Positions 1-6,346 of a stretch of DNA of 17,129 nucleotides are shown piece by piece. The first letter of the stretch is position 1. Each line of letters opens with the position of its first letter. The stretch is taken from positions 1-17,129 of the forward strand of contig JBCBJZ010000076.1 of assembly GCA_038522635.1 (NCBI GenBank), in the 5' to 3' direction. The translations under genes and the position numbers were made by a program. The DNA is from JBCBJZ01 sp038522635 (GTDB taxonomy: Bacteria; Pseudomonadota; Alphaproteobacteria; Rhizobiales; Hyphomicrobiaceae). The notes below the pieces were generated by a model. It ran no database searches and was not told where the DNA came from. It saw only the letters and a program-made list of their open reading frames with translations.

Positions 1-44
1 CGCCCGTTGCTCTAGCGCGATCTCCCCTGACTTGAGCGCGGCAG

Positions 45-50
45 TTGACA
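45..50 (+). promoter_or_regulatory. Putative -35 box of argC leader
   Basis: A perfect TTGACA hexamer lies here. No strong -10 box follows at 16-18 nt; the best is the weak CATCTG at 68-73 (17-nt spacer). If it is used, transcription would start near position 80, just at or before the leader ORF. The -35 match is seen in the sequence; the promoter assignment is inference. Confidence 0.35.
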
Positions 51-79
51 TCGCGTGAGCATCAGCTCATCTGTGATCT

Positions 80-166
80 ATGAGCACGACCATGACAAAG
101 ACACCTGCGGAGACGCTTGGCGCCCACGCCAACCGACGTCGCCTGCCCCCGGGGCGGTTGCGATGA
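80..166 (+). CDS. Putative Arg-rich leader peptide upstream of argC
   Basis: This is a 28-codon ORF, or 24 codons if translation starts at the ATG at 92. It ends at the TGA at 164-166, about 30 nt before the intrinsic terminator in front of argC. Five of the last ten codons encode Arg (CGA, CGT, CGC at 134-142, then CGG at 155 and CGA at 161). The first ATG has no visible Shine-Dalgarno; the ATG at 92 has a GAG at 82-84. The peptide has no recognisable domain. The proposal is that its translation, and not its product, matters: the ribosome would sense Arg-tRNA by stalling on the Arg triplet. CGN codons are common in GC-rich genomes, so the Arg content alone is weak evidence. The argument rests on its position next to alternative RNA pairings. 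Confidence 0.4.
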   Translation: MSTTMTKTPAETLGAHANRRRLPPGRLR

Positions 167-228
167 CGTTTTGTTGCATCTTCCGTCTCGGTTGAACCGT
201 GCCCTGATCGTTCATGGCGCGGTTTTTT
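131..228 (+). promoter_or_regulatory. Candidate arginine attenuator of argC
   Basis: Short complementary segments alternate in order. AACCG at 131-135 overlaps the start of the Arg codons. GGGGCGGTT lies at 151-159, CGGTT at 189-193, AACCGTGCC at 195-203 and GGCGCGGTT at 216-224, followed by T residues. Segment 131-150 can pair with 151-159 (AACCG with CGGTT, and GCCC with GGGC). Segment 151-159 can instead pair with 195-204 (five pairs, one wobble, a bulged G, three pairs). That second pairing excludes the 195-224 terminator hairpin. A ribosome stalled at 134-142 would cover the first segment and free the second to act as antiterminator; a ribosome reaching the stop at 164 would cover the second and allow termination. 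The pairings are read by eye; the regulatory role is inferred. Confidence 0.45.
195..228 (+). terminator. Intrinsic terminator upstream of argC
   Basis: The 9-bp stem AACCGTGCC (195-203) and GGCGCGGTT (216-224) contains one G-U pair and encloses a 12-nt loop. It runs directly into TTTTTT (223-228). It lies 90 nt before the argC start on the same strand. It is either the terminator half of the attenuator or the terminator of a gene upstream of the window. Confidence 0.75.
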
Positions 229-318
229 ATTGCCTTCTCTCCCGGCACCCTTTGTACCTCCGGTACATCCCGCGACCCTCGCGGCCGCGCGTGCCACACC
301 ATCTAAGGACCCGCAGCC

Positions 319-1275
319 ATGGGCGCGCCTTCCCCTGCCACCACGCCAACTCCCAAGATCTTCATTGACGGTGAAGCCGGCACCACCGGCCTCCAAATCC
401 GCGAGCGGCTTGAAGCCAGCGGCGATCTTGCGTTGCTCACCATCGACCCGGCCCAACGTAAGGACCCCGACGCCCGGAAAGCGCTGATGGCGCAGGCGCA
501 GATCGTTGTGTTGTGCCTACCCGATGATGCCGCGCGCGAAGCGGTGGCGCTTGCCGACACGCTTGGCGATGACGCACCGCGTATTGTGGATGCGAGCACC
601 GCGCACCGGGTGGCGGACGGCTGGATCTACGGCTTTGCAGAATTGAGCGAAACCCAGGCGGCAAGGGTCATGACAGCAACGCGGGTTGCCAACCCGGGCT
701 GCTACCCGACCGGTGCGTTGGCGCTGCTGCGCCCGCTCATCGACGCTGGCGCGCTGCCCACTGAAGCGCTCATAACCATCAATGCAGTCAGCGGTTACAG
801 CGGCGGCGGACGTACAATGATTGAGACGTTCGAGCGCGGTGAGGGCCCCGCCTTCGAGCTCTACGGCTTGCAGCTGCGCCACAAACATCTGCCGGAAATC
901 CACCGCTACAGCGGCCTGGTGCACCGGCCGATTTTCGTACCCTCGGTGGGGACCTTCCGGCAGGGCATGCTCGTCAGCATCCCGCTGCATCTGGCCAGCC
1001 TTCCGACGCAGCCGACCCTCGATGATCTGCGCGCGATCTACGCGCGCGCGTTCGCTGGCTCCTCCTGGGTGAAGCCCGGCGTGATGGACGGACCCGCCGC
1101 GACGGGGCGCATCGAACCGCAAGGGCTGAACGATAGCGACGCCATGGAGGTCTTCGTGTTTGGCGATGACGCGCTTGGCCAGGCCGTGCTGGTCGCGCGC
1201 CTTGACAATCTGGGTAAGGGGGCCGCCGGCGCGGCCGTGCAGAACATTCGGCTGATGGCGGGGCTGGCTGTTTAG
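319..1275 (+). CDS. argC: N-acetyl-gamma-glutamyl-phosphate reductase (type 2)
   Basis: ArgC performs the NADPH-dependent reduction of N-acetylglutamyl-5-phosphate to the semialdehyde, the third step of arginine synthesis, in the cytoplasm. The 318-residue length and the N-terminal IFIDGEAGTTGLQIRERL segment (residues 14-31) fit the short type 2 subfamily; type 1 enzymes are about 345 residues. The catalytic cysteine is C128 in VANPGCYPTGA, and the HKHLPEI motif (188-194) carries the catalytic histidine. The dinucleotide-binding loop GEAGTTG is at 18-24. AAGGA at 305-309 supports the ATG at 319. In many alphaproteobacteria argC follows rpsI; rpsI is not recognisable in the 318 nt before it here, and a terminator intervenes. 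Regulation by the leader described at 80-228 is proposed. The gene ends inside a REP-like hairpin. Confidence 0.97.
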   Translation: MGAPSPATTPTPKIFIDGEAGTTGLQIRERLEASGDLALLTIDPAQRKDPDARKALMAQAQIVVLCLPDDAAREAVALADTLGDDAPRIVDASTAHRVADGWIYGFAELSETQAARVMTATRVANPGCYPTGALALLRPLIDAGALPTEALITINAVSGYSGGGRTMIETFERGEGPAFELYGLQLRHKHLPEIHRYSGLVHRPIFVPSVGTFRQGMLVSIPLHLASLPTQPTLDDLRAIYARAFAGSSWVKPGVMDGPAATGRIEPQGLNDSDAMEVFVFGDDALGQAVLVARLDNLGKGAAGAAVQNIRLMAGLAV

Positions 1276-1328
1276 ATCATCTCAGCGATCGATCGGGACC
1301 AGCATTAGGTGAGCCCGATCGATCGCCC
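1274..1328 (-). repeat. REP-like palindromic repeat, copy 1
   Basis: A perfect 13-bp inverted repeat, GCGATCGATCGGG at 1285-1297 and CCCGATCGATCGC at 1314-1326, has a 16-nt spacer containing ACC and GGT. Read on the minus strand it aligns with the copies at 3530-3580 and 4391-4440, including the flanking GATGATCT-like end. It overlaps the argC stop codon and could serve as a factor-independent transcript end, although no T-run follows. Confidence 0.7.
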
Positions 1329-1339
1329 GTTGCTTCAGA

Positions 1340-1434
1340 GTTCATCCGCATCAGGCGGAATCGCCTGAGGCGAAAGATGAACGGCAAAACAAGTACTGAG
1401 ATGTCGGTTCCGCTTCGACCTGAAACGAACCGAC
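1340..1434. repeat. Intergenic double-hairpin element (convergent gap)
   Basis: Two further hairpins fill the gap between the convergent argC and DUF1428 genes. The first is GTTCATC (1340-1346) with GATGAAC (1376-1382), enclosing TCAGGCG-GAAT-CGCCTGA (1351-1368). The second is GTCGGTTC (1403-1410) with GAACCGAC (1427-1434). The stretch between them (CGGCAAAACAA and following) resembles 6891-6946, which suggests a second dispersed repeat family. Termination from both sides is likely but there is no clear T-run. Confidence 0.45.
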
Positions 1435-1435
1435 T

Positions 1436-1783
1436 CTAACCCTCCGCAATCGGCGTGAACCCACCGAGAATCATCCGCTTGCCATCGAACGGCATGTCAA
1501 CATCCTTCATGCGCGGGTCCTCCATCATGCGCGCCCATCCGGCATCGCGCACCTCTTTTGACGGCCAGATCACCCAAGAGAAGACCACGGTCTCATCATC
1601 AGCGGCCTTCACAGCCATCGGCATCGACGTCACCTTACCCGGAGGCACATCATCGCCCCACGCTTCCACGTAGGACAACGCGCCGTACTCGCGCATGAGG
1701 CCGCCCGTCTTCTTGACAAAGGCCGTGTAAGCTTCGCGCTGATCGGTTTTGACTGGCGCCAGAAATCCATCGATGTAGCTCAT
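1436..1783 (-). CDS. DUF1428 family protein (YbaA-like)
   Basis: This is a 115-residue cytoplasmic protein. The opening YIDGFLAPV, the AWGDDVPPG segment at about 42-50 and the FDGKRMILGGF tail are characteristic of the DUF1428/YbaA family, which has a ferredoxin-like (dimeric alpha-beta barrel) fold. No biochemical function is established for the family; links to osmotic stress growth phases are only suggestive. Length is normal and the protein appears intact. AGGAG seven nucleotides before the ATG supports the start. It is divergent from the decarboxylase gene, sharing an 80-nt gap that holds two GGGTNACC direct repeats, so the two may be co-regulated. No membrane segment or signal peptide is visible. 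Confidence 0.88.
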   Translation of the reverse strand: MSYIDGFLAPVKTDQREAYTAFVKKTGGLMREYGALSYVEAWGDDVPPGKVTSMPMAVKAADDETVVFSWVIWPSKEVRDAGWARMMEDPRMKDVDMPFDGKRMILGGFTPIAEG

Positions 1784-1800
1784 CGTTTGCTCCTGTGATT

Positions 1801-1818
1801 GGGTGACCCTGGGTTACC
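1801..1818. promoter_or_regulatory. GGGTNACC direct repeats in divergent promoter
   Basis: GGGTGACC (1801-1808) and GGGTTACC (1811-1818) are spaced 10 bp apart, one helical turn. Each contains the dyad GGTNACC. They sit between the divergent DUF1428 and decarboxylase starts. The operator role is inference. Confidence 0.3.
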
Positions 1819-1863
1819 GGTTTACACCCGCCATCGCGCCCACGACAAAGAAGGTTTGCGCTG

Positions 1864-3411
1864 ATGCCCGATGATTTTGAGCCGAGACAGACGCGCACCC
1901 CCGGCGGCGAGGACGGGAGCGCCGCCGCCGACACGGGCGCAGCCCTACGCCAAGAGTTGGCGCCAGGTGATCATCACCCCTCGCTCGACCCTGAAGATTG
2001 GGCCGCGTTCCGCGCGCAGGCGCATGCCGCCCTCGATACCATGCTCACCACCATCGAAAGCATCGAGGATGCCCCCGTCTGGCAACCCATGCCGCAAGAG
2101 GTGCGTGACCGCTTCACGCAACCGATCAGCGACGACGGACAAGCGTTCCAGGACGTCCTCAACACGTTTGAACGCGACATCGCGCCGTTCGCGACCGGCA
2201 ACCGCCACCCGTTGTTCATGGGTTGGGTGCATGGTTCTGGCACGCCTGTTGGCATGGTCGCGGAGATGTTGAGCGCCGGGCTTAACGCGAACTGCGGCGG
2301 GCGGGATCATGTGGGCCTCGCGGTGGAGGCGCAAATCGTGCGTTGGGCGACCGCGTTGTTCGGCTTTCCGGCGACCGCTTCGGGTTTGTGCGTCACGGGA
2401 ACGTCGATGGCGAACTTCCTGGCCGTGCTGATCGCGCGCGACCATGCGCTTGGCCACGCCGTGCGCGCGACGGGGCTGCGCGAGGCGGCAGGTCAGCTCA
2501 CCGCCTATGCGAGCGTAGAAGCCCATGGCTGTGTGATGCAGGCGCTCGAAATGGCGGGCATCGGTCGTGATCACGTGCGCCTCATCGACACCGACGCGAC
2601 GGGCGGCCTCTCACCCGAAGCGTTGCAAGCGGCCATCGCGCGCGATCGGGCCGCCGGACTGCGCCCGTTCTACCTTGCGGCAACGGCAGGTGCGGTCAAC
2701 ACGGGCGCGTTTGATGATCTGCAGGCGTTGAGCGCCATCGCTGAAGCACACGACTTGTGGTTCCACATCGATGGCGCCTTCGGTGCGCTGACGGCCCTTG
2801 CGCCCGCGCTCGCCCATCACGTGCGCGGGATCGACAAGGCCCATTCGATCGCCTTCGACTTTCACAAGTGGGGCCACGTGCCCTACGACGCCGGCTTCCT
2901 GCTGGTGCGCGACGGCGAAGCGCACAAAGCCACGTTCGCCGCGCCCGCATCCTACCTCCAACGCGCAACCCGCGGTCTGGCCGCCGGAGAGACTTGGCCG
3001 TGCGACCTTGGCCCCGACCTGTCGCGAGGCTTCCGCGCCTTGAAGGTCTGGTTCACGCTGCAAACGTTTGGCGCGCGCCGCATCGGCGAAAGCATCGCCC
3101 ACTGCTGCACGCTTGCACGCGTTCTGGAAGCTCAACTTGCCGCGACCGGACTGTTCGATGTTGTCGTGCCGGCGCGGCTCAACGTGGTGTGCTGGCGTGT
3201 GCGTGACCCAGGCGCCGCGGGTGACGCCCTCAACGGCGAGATCATCGCCGATCTGCACGAGCAGGGCCTTGCCGTGCCTTCGCCAACCACCATCGGCGGG
3301 CGCGCGGCCATGCGCGCTGCGATCATCAACCACCGCACCACGCATGGCCATATCGATCGGTTAATCGCGCATTTAACGCGGTTAACCCGCGAAAAGCTTG
3401 CGCGCCTATAA
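1864..3411 (+). CDS. Pyridoxal-phosphate-dependent group II decarboxylase
   Basis: This is a 515-residue fold-type I PLP enzyme of the aromatic-L-amino-acid/glutamate decarboxylase family, expected to be cytoplasmic and to release CO2 from an amino acid. The PLP-binding lysine is K335 in FDFHKWGH. The pyridine-nitrogen Asp is D303 in HIDGAFGA, and H221 in VEAHGC is the ring-stacking histidine. The phosphate-binding stretch TGTSMAN at 178-184 replaces the more common GGSxAN. The first 40 residues are a Pro/Gly/Ala-rich extension. The substrate cannot be assigned: residues around the active site differ from both tyrosine/DOPA and glutamate decarboxylases. A weak GAAGG precedes the ATG at 1864; this start avoids losing the N-terminal extension but a later start is possible. 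The C-terminal end holds three TTA codons and a TATAAT that may serve the next gene. Confidence 0.88.
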   Translation: MPDDFEPRQTRTPGGEDGSAAADTGAALRQELAPGDHHPSLDPEDWAAFRAQAHAALDTMLTTIESIEDAPVWQPMPQEVRDRFTQPISDDGQAFQDVLNTFERDIAPFATGNRHPLFMGWVHGSGTPVGMVAEMLSAGLNANCGGRDHVGLAVEAQIVRWATALFGFPATASGLCVTGTSMANFLAVLIARDHALGHAVRATGLREAAGQLTAYASVEAHGCVMQALEMAGIGRDHVRLIDTDATGGLSPEALQAAIARDRAAGLRPFYLAATAGAVNTGAFDDLQALSAIAEAHDLWFHIDGAFGALTALAPALAHHVRGIDKAHSIAFDFHKWGHVPYDAGFLLVRDGEAHKATFAAPASYLQRATRGLAAGETWPCDLGPDLSRGFRALKVWFTLQTFGARRIGESIAHCCTLARVLEAQLAATGLFDVVVPARLNVVCWRVRDPGAAGDALNGEIIADLHEQGLAVPSPTTIGGRAAMRAAIINHRTTHGHIDRLIAHLTRLTREKLARL

Positions 3412-3412
3412 T
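3382..3412 (+). promoter_or_regulatory. Possible promoter of HXXEE gene
   Basis: A perfect TATAAT (3407-3412) overlaps the decarboxylase stop codon. TTAACC (3382-3387) is the best -35 match, with a long 19-nt spacer. It would give a leader of about 190 nt containing the hairpin at 3447-3465 and REP copy 2. The promoter call is weak. Confidence 0.3.
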
Positions 3413-3446
3413 ATCATCAGGCGCTTGAAGTACCAGAGCAACGGGC

Positions 3447-3465
3447 GCAAATGCGAATCATTTGC
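3447..3465. repeat. GCAAATG/CATTTGC inverted repeat
   Basis: A perfect 7-bp dyad (3447-3453 and 3459-3465) with a 5-nt loop lies 36 nt after the decarboxylase stop. No T-run follows. It could be a weak terminator for the decarboxylase or a regulator-binding site in the leader of the next gene. Confidence 0.35.
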
Positions 3466-3529
3466 TCAAACACGCACGCCTTGCCTTTGCGACCAAAGTT
3501 GCTCTGCACCTTAAGATTAGATCATCTTT

Positions 3530-3580
3530 GGGCGATTTCGGGCTCACCTCCGGTGATCCCGATCAATCTCCCGATGATCT
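3530..3580 (+). repeat. REP-like palindromic repeat, copy 2
   Basis: The hairpin is TCGGG (3538-3542) with CCCGA (3558-3562), one mismatch, then TCACC (3544-3548) with GGTGA (3552-3556) around a TCC loop. It shares 34 identical bases (3531-3564) with copy 3 at 4391-4424 and ends in GATGATCT like copy 1. It lies 32 nt before the HXXEE start codon, so it would be in that gene's 5' leader. Confidence 0.75.
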
Positions 3581-3611
3581 GGCACACGTTGTTCGTACCG
3601 CGGAGGCACGC

Positions 3612-4376
3612 GTGAACCAACCCCTTGCCGCTATCAGTCTCATTCTCTTTTTCATGGTGGTCTGGCTACCGCTTGGCCAACACGCGTTTCTTACCGAGCA
3701 TTGGATGAAAGTGGGCGCCTTCATCGCCCCGCTTGTCCTTTTCTTCGGTTTCAAAGCACGCAACCATAAGGTCACCCCGTGGACCGGCGATATCATGCTG
3801 ATGGCGTGCCTTTTTACAGCAGCCTATCTGCTCCACCAGGTCGAAGAGCACTGGATCGACCTCCTGGGCCGAACATTTCCGCTGCACGAAACCTTGAACC
3901 GCTTGCTGGCTTCCATGTTTGGGCCGGAAGCCTACGGCTTGCTGACAAAAACCGGACTGTTCCTCATCAATGCCGGGATGGTCTGGTTGGCGGGCTTCCT
4001 GGCGATTTTGATGAGCCCGCAACGGGTTTTTCCGGCGCTTGCGATGGCAGGCCTCATGTTCGTGAACGCAATCGGTCATACTGTTAATGCAATCGTCGCT
4101 TATGAATACAATTCCGGCTTGGCGACCAGCATTATCTTATTCCTTCCACTCAGCCTTCTTTTCTTCCGGACGATGCTCCATCGGAAGCAAGCCAGCGTCA
4201 AGCTGATCCTCTTGGCGATCGCATGGGGTTTCCTCGGGCATGTTCTTTTATTCGGCGGTCTTTACGCCACCACATTAACCGCCGCATTCTCAATCGAAGG
4301 CTTATACGCGCTCTTATTCATTTGGGGCGCACTTCCGACCGTGGTCTCGTTACAAAGCCCGACGGCAAAGAGCTAG
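3612..4376 (+). CDS. HXXEE domain membrane protein
   Basis: The chosen start is the GTG at 3612, because GGAGG (3602-3606) sits five nucleotides before it and the hydrophobic part begins at once; the reading frame is open further upstream but runs through the repeat. The 254-residue product has about seven hydrophobic segments. It carries the family signature HQVEEHW (75-81, H75 and E78-E79) and the second conserved region with H156 and YNSG (166-169). HXXEE proteins are small multi-pass proteins of unknown function; the conserved His and Glu residues suggest metal binding or an enzymatic site in the membrane, which is inference. The codon use is less GC-biased than that of the neighbours, with at least five TTA leucine codons. 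The gene is bracketed by near-identical repeats, so local acquisition is possible. Confidence 0.82.
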   Translation: MNQPLAAISLILFFMVVWLPLGQHAFLTEHWMKVGAFIAPLVLFFGFKARNHKVTPWTGDIMLMACLFTAAYLLHQVEEHWIDLLGRTFPLHETLNRLLASMFGPEAYGLLTKTGLFLINAGMVWLAGFLAILMSPQRVFPALAMAGLMFVNAIGHTVNAIVAYEYNSGLATSIILFLPLSLLFFRTMLHRKQASVKLILLAIAWGFLGHVLLFGGLYATTLTAAFSIEGLYALLFIWGALPTVVSLQSPTAKS

Positions 4377-4390
4377 CAGGTCGCTGAAAA

Positions 4391-4440
4391 GGCGATTTCG
4401 GGCTCACCTCCGGTGATCCCGATCGATCGCTCTACGATCT
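4391..4440 (+). repeat. REP-like palindromic repeat, copy 3
   Basis: Thirty-four bases (4391-4424) are identical to copy 2. The stem is TCGGG (4398-4402) with CCCGA (4418-4422) and TCACC (4404-4408) with GGTGA (4412-4416). It occupies the 55-nt gap between the convergent HXXEE and metallophosphoesterase genes and overlaps the last codons of the latter, so it may act as a shared transcript end. Confidence 0.75.
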
Positions 4441-5433
4441 AAGCGTACGCCGCTCCAGTTCATGAATGGCGCCGCCATCCCGGCCCTCGTCGCCAAGCCC
4501 CCGACCGATCATCTCGATCGGCGCACCCGGCACGTCAGCGTCGAAGCGATAAAGGTTGTAGCGGGCCAGCGGCTTACCCTTGTGCCGCTCCCCCATCGAG
4601 GCGCACGGCGCGCCCACGATCGGGATAGGCGGGCCTGACGCCGGCTCCAGGAAGCTCAGCATGTTTTCATGGTTGTGGCCGTGGAGCACAAGATCAGCGC
4701 CGTGCTGGCGAAGCACGTCGGCCATACGCGCGCTGTCGCGCAAGCCGCGCCGCGCGTCGGCCTGCCCGGGGAGCGGTGGGTGATGGATCAGCACCACGCG
4801 TCGCAGACCCGCCCGCTTCGTCGCGGCAAGATCAATTTCCAGCGCCTCAAACTGCGCGTCGCCGACTTCACCGCTGGCGTAAAACGGCCGCGTCGGCACC
4901 GCCGAATTCACGCCGATCAAAGCGACCTTCCCGCCACCGACACGCTTCAAAAACGGAAAGCGACCCGGGCGCCGCGCGTCCTCGCGCACATCTTCAGCAT
5001 CGCGCGAGGGAACATCTGGCGCGCGCGCCACCGCCGCATGATCGCCCGCCAACGTTTCAACAGCGCTTGTTGCGCGCATGTAGGCGGCCCAACGCATGGC
5101 CCCCTCATCACGCCCCAGCTTGGTGTAGATATCGTGGTTGCCGGGCACGACGGTGACGTCACGCGGCTCACCGATACGGATCAGCCAACGCAACGCCGTT
5201 TCATGCTCCTGGGGCAGCCCGAGATTGACCAGATCGCCGGTGAGCGCGACGTGGTCGGGCGCCTGGGCGGCGAGGTCGGCCATCAACGCGTCGAGCACCG
5301 CTGTCTTGTAGACCTGCCGCCGCGTCAGCTGCCAGTTTGCTAGCCCGAGCAGGCGTTTCACGTTCCAATAGCGCGGGCCAAACCAGGTGACGGGGCCGCG
5401 ATGGAAATCTGAGGCGTGAGCGAGGGTGAACAT
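4432..5433 (-). CDS. Calcineurin-like metallophosphoesterase
   Basis: This is a 333-residue dinuclear metal phosphoesterase with all the family motifs in order: D9-F-H11, GDLVN with D67 and N70, GNHD with N99 and H100, H217 in LIHHPP, and HGHNH with H251 and H253. These residues bind two metal ions (often Fe, Mn or Zn) and hydrolyse a phosphoester. The overall arrangement, with a GDL-GNHD-GHNH spacing typical of cytoplasmic members, suggests a 3',5'-cyclic nucleotide phosphodiesterase or a related enzyme, but the substrate cannot be read from the sequence. No signal peptide is visible. The ATG at 5433 has no clear Shine-Dalgarno sequence. The insertion at about 123-165 is Arg/Asp-rich and probably a surface loop. 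The gene is divergent from the Nudix gene and carries a G-quadruplex motif in its upstream region. Confidence 0.9.
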   Translation of the reverse strand: MFTLAHASDFHRGPVTWFGPRYWNVKRLLGLANWQLTRRQVYKTAVLDALMADLAAQAPDHVALTGDLVNLGLPQEHETALRWLIRIGEPRDVTVVPGNHDIYTKLGRDEGAMRWAAYMRATSAVETLAGDHAAVARAPDVPSRDAEDVREDARRPGRFPFLKRVGGGKVALIGVNSAVPTRPFYASGEVGDAQFEALEIDLAATKRAGLRRVVLIHHPPLPGQADARRGLRDSARMADVLRQHGADLVLHGHNHENMLSFLEPASGPPIPIVGAPCASMGERHKGKPLARYNLYRFDADVPGAPIEMIGRGLGDEGRDGGAIHELERRTLRS

Positions 5434-5470
5434 GGGCGATAGGGGGAGCGCGCGGCGACGATCGCGTCAA

Positions 5471-5501
5471 GGGCCTGCGGGGGGCTGCGGGGGGCTGCGG
5501 G
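5471..5501 (+). repeat. G-quadruplex motif in 10-bp tandem repeat
   Basis: Four G runs of 3, 6, 6 and 3 (5471-5473, 5479-5484, 5489-5494, 5499-5501) are separated by loops of 5, 4 and 4 nt (CCTGC, CTGC, CTGC). The middle is a tandem repeat of the 10-mer CTGCGGGGGG. It lies 38 bp upstream of the metallophosphoesterase start, with the G-rich strand as the template strand for that gene and as the RNA-like strand for the Nudix gene. Confidence 0.7.
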
Positions 5502-5606
5502 CCGCATTGGCGCGGCAGCGTAAACATCGTGCGCCAGAAAAGCGCGCCGCGCACTGCATCTTGCGCTGTCACGCGAACACGGGTGAACTTGGCTCCATCC
5601 ACAACG

Positions 5607-5630
5607 GCAATCGCAACTGCAACCGCAACG
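5607..5630 (+). repeat. GCAAYN hexamer tandem repeat
   Basis: Four consecutive hexamers GCAATC, GCAACT, GCAACC and GCAACG lie 13 nt before the Nudix start. They are out of frame with the Nudix start and no coding role is apparent. The repeat may affect translation initiation or simply be low-complexity sequence. Confidence 0.55.
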
Positions 5631-5643
5631 GAACGATCACACC

Positions 5644-6111
5644 GTGGCCACCACCAAAGAACGCATCGTGCGCCGCCTCATGCAAAGCTACTGGCGGACC
5701 ACACGCCCGGCGACGCTTGGCGCGCAAGGCATCGTGATCGACCCAAACGACCGCATCCTGCTCGTGCGCCATACCTATCGGCCAGGGTGGCACTTCCCCG
5801 GAGGCGGCGTTGAGCGCAACGAGACGACGCTCACCGCGCTGACCCGCGAGTTGGAAGAAGAAGCCGGCGTTCTGCTCACCGCGCGGCCCACCTTGATGGG
5901 GCTCTACGCCAATTTTCGCGCCTTCCCGAGCGACCACATCGCGGTTTTCATCGTGCGCTCATGGGAACGTCCGGTGGTACCCGCACCCAACAACGAGATT
6001 GCGGAACAGGGCTTCTTCGCCAACGACGCACTGCCCGAAGGGACGGTTGAAGGGGCCCGCCGGCGCTTGCGCGAGATCTTCGAGGCGGCCGACCACCACG
6101 ACCATTGGTGA
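5644..6111 (+). CDS. Nudix (MutT-like) hydrolase
   Basis: This is a 155-residue protein with a complete Nudix box. The pattern G-x5-E-x7-R-E-L-x-E-E-x-G-V is met in full, beginning at the FPGGGVERNE segment (about residues 55-64) and ending in RELEEEAGV. The glutamates bind Mg2+ for hydrolysis of a nucleoside diphosphate linked to another group. The region before the box (residues 26-44, VIDPNDRILLVRHTY) resembles the housekeeping and CoA/nucleotide-sugar members, but the substrate is not predictable. The start is a GTG with only a weak GGAA upstream; a later ATG at 5680 would still leave the Nudix fold nearly whole. It is followed by a 235-nt gap with a small CTCGCC/GGCGAG hairpin at 6166-6182. 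Confidence 0.9.
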   Translation: MATTKERIVRRLMQSYWRTTRPATLGAQGIVIDPNDRILLVRHTYRPGWHFPGGGVERNETTLTALTRELEEEAGVLLTARPTLMGLYANFRAFPSDHIAVFIVRSWERPVVPAPNNEIAEQGFFANDALPEGTVEGARRRLREIFEAADHHDHW

Positions 6112-6165
6112 CCATCGCTCCATCGCCCCCCAGCCGCTCGGGCCGCGACCACCACAACTGTCAAT

Positions 6166-6182
6166 CTCGCCCTCGTGGCGAG
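6166..6182 (+). terminator. Weak hairpin after Nudix gene
   Basis: CTCGCC (6166-6171) and GGCGAG (6177-6182) enclose a 5-nt loop. No U-tract follows, so termination here is uncertain. The rest of the gap between the Nudix and GNAT genes shows no gene. Confidence 0.25.
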
Positions 6183-6346
6183 GATCCAACGCGCAGCTAA
6201 CCCGGACGGTGGCGATGGCAGGCGTGTCGTGCAACGAAGGATTGTTCGTCCCGGGAAGCCAGGATTGAGAGCCTTCCCGTCCATCCACTTTAACCGGAAG
6301 CGAACCGGCCCTAAATCGACCGCCCTCTTGAAGGCAGCCTCGACAC

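Noticed and set aside
517..1122. Minus-strand open frame of 201 codons opposite argC
   Set aside because: It is an antisense shadow of argC with Arg/His-rich low-quality sequence.
3359..3387. TTAA-rich cluster resembling CtrA sites at the decarboxylase 3' end
   Set aside because: The TTAA spacings are 8 and 5 nt, not 7, and the bases are explained by the coding sequence for Leu-Thr-Arg-Leu-Thr.
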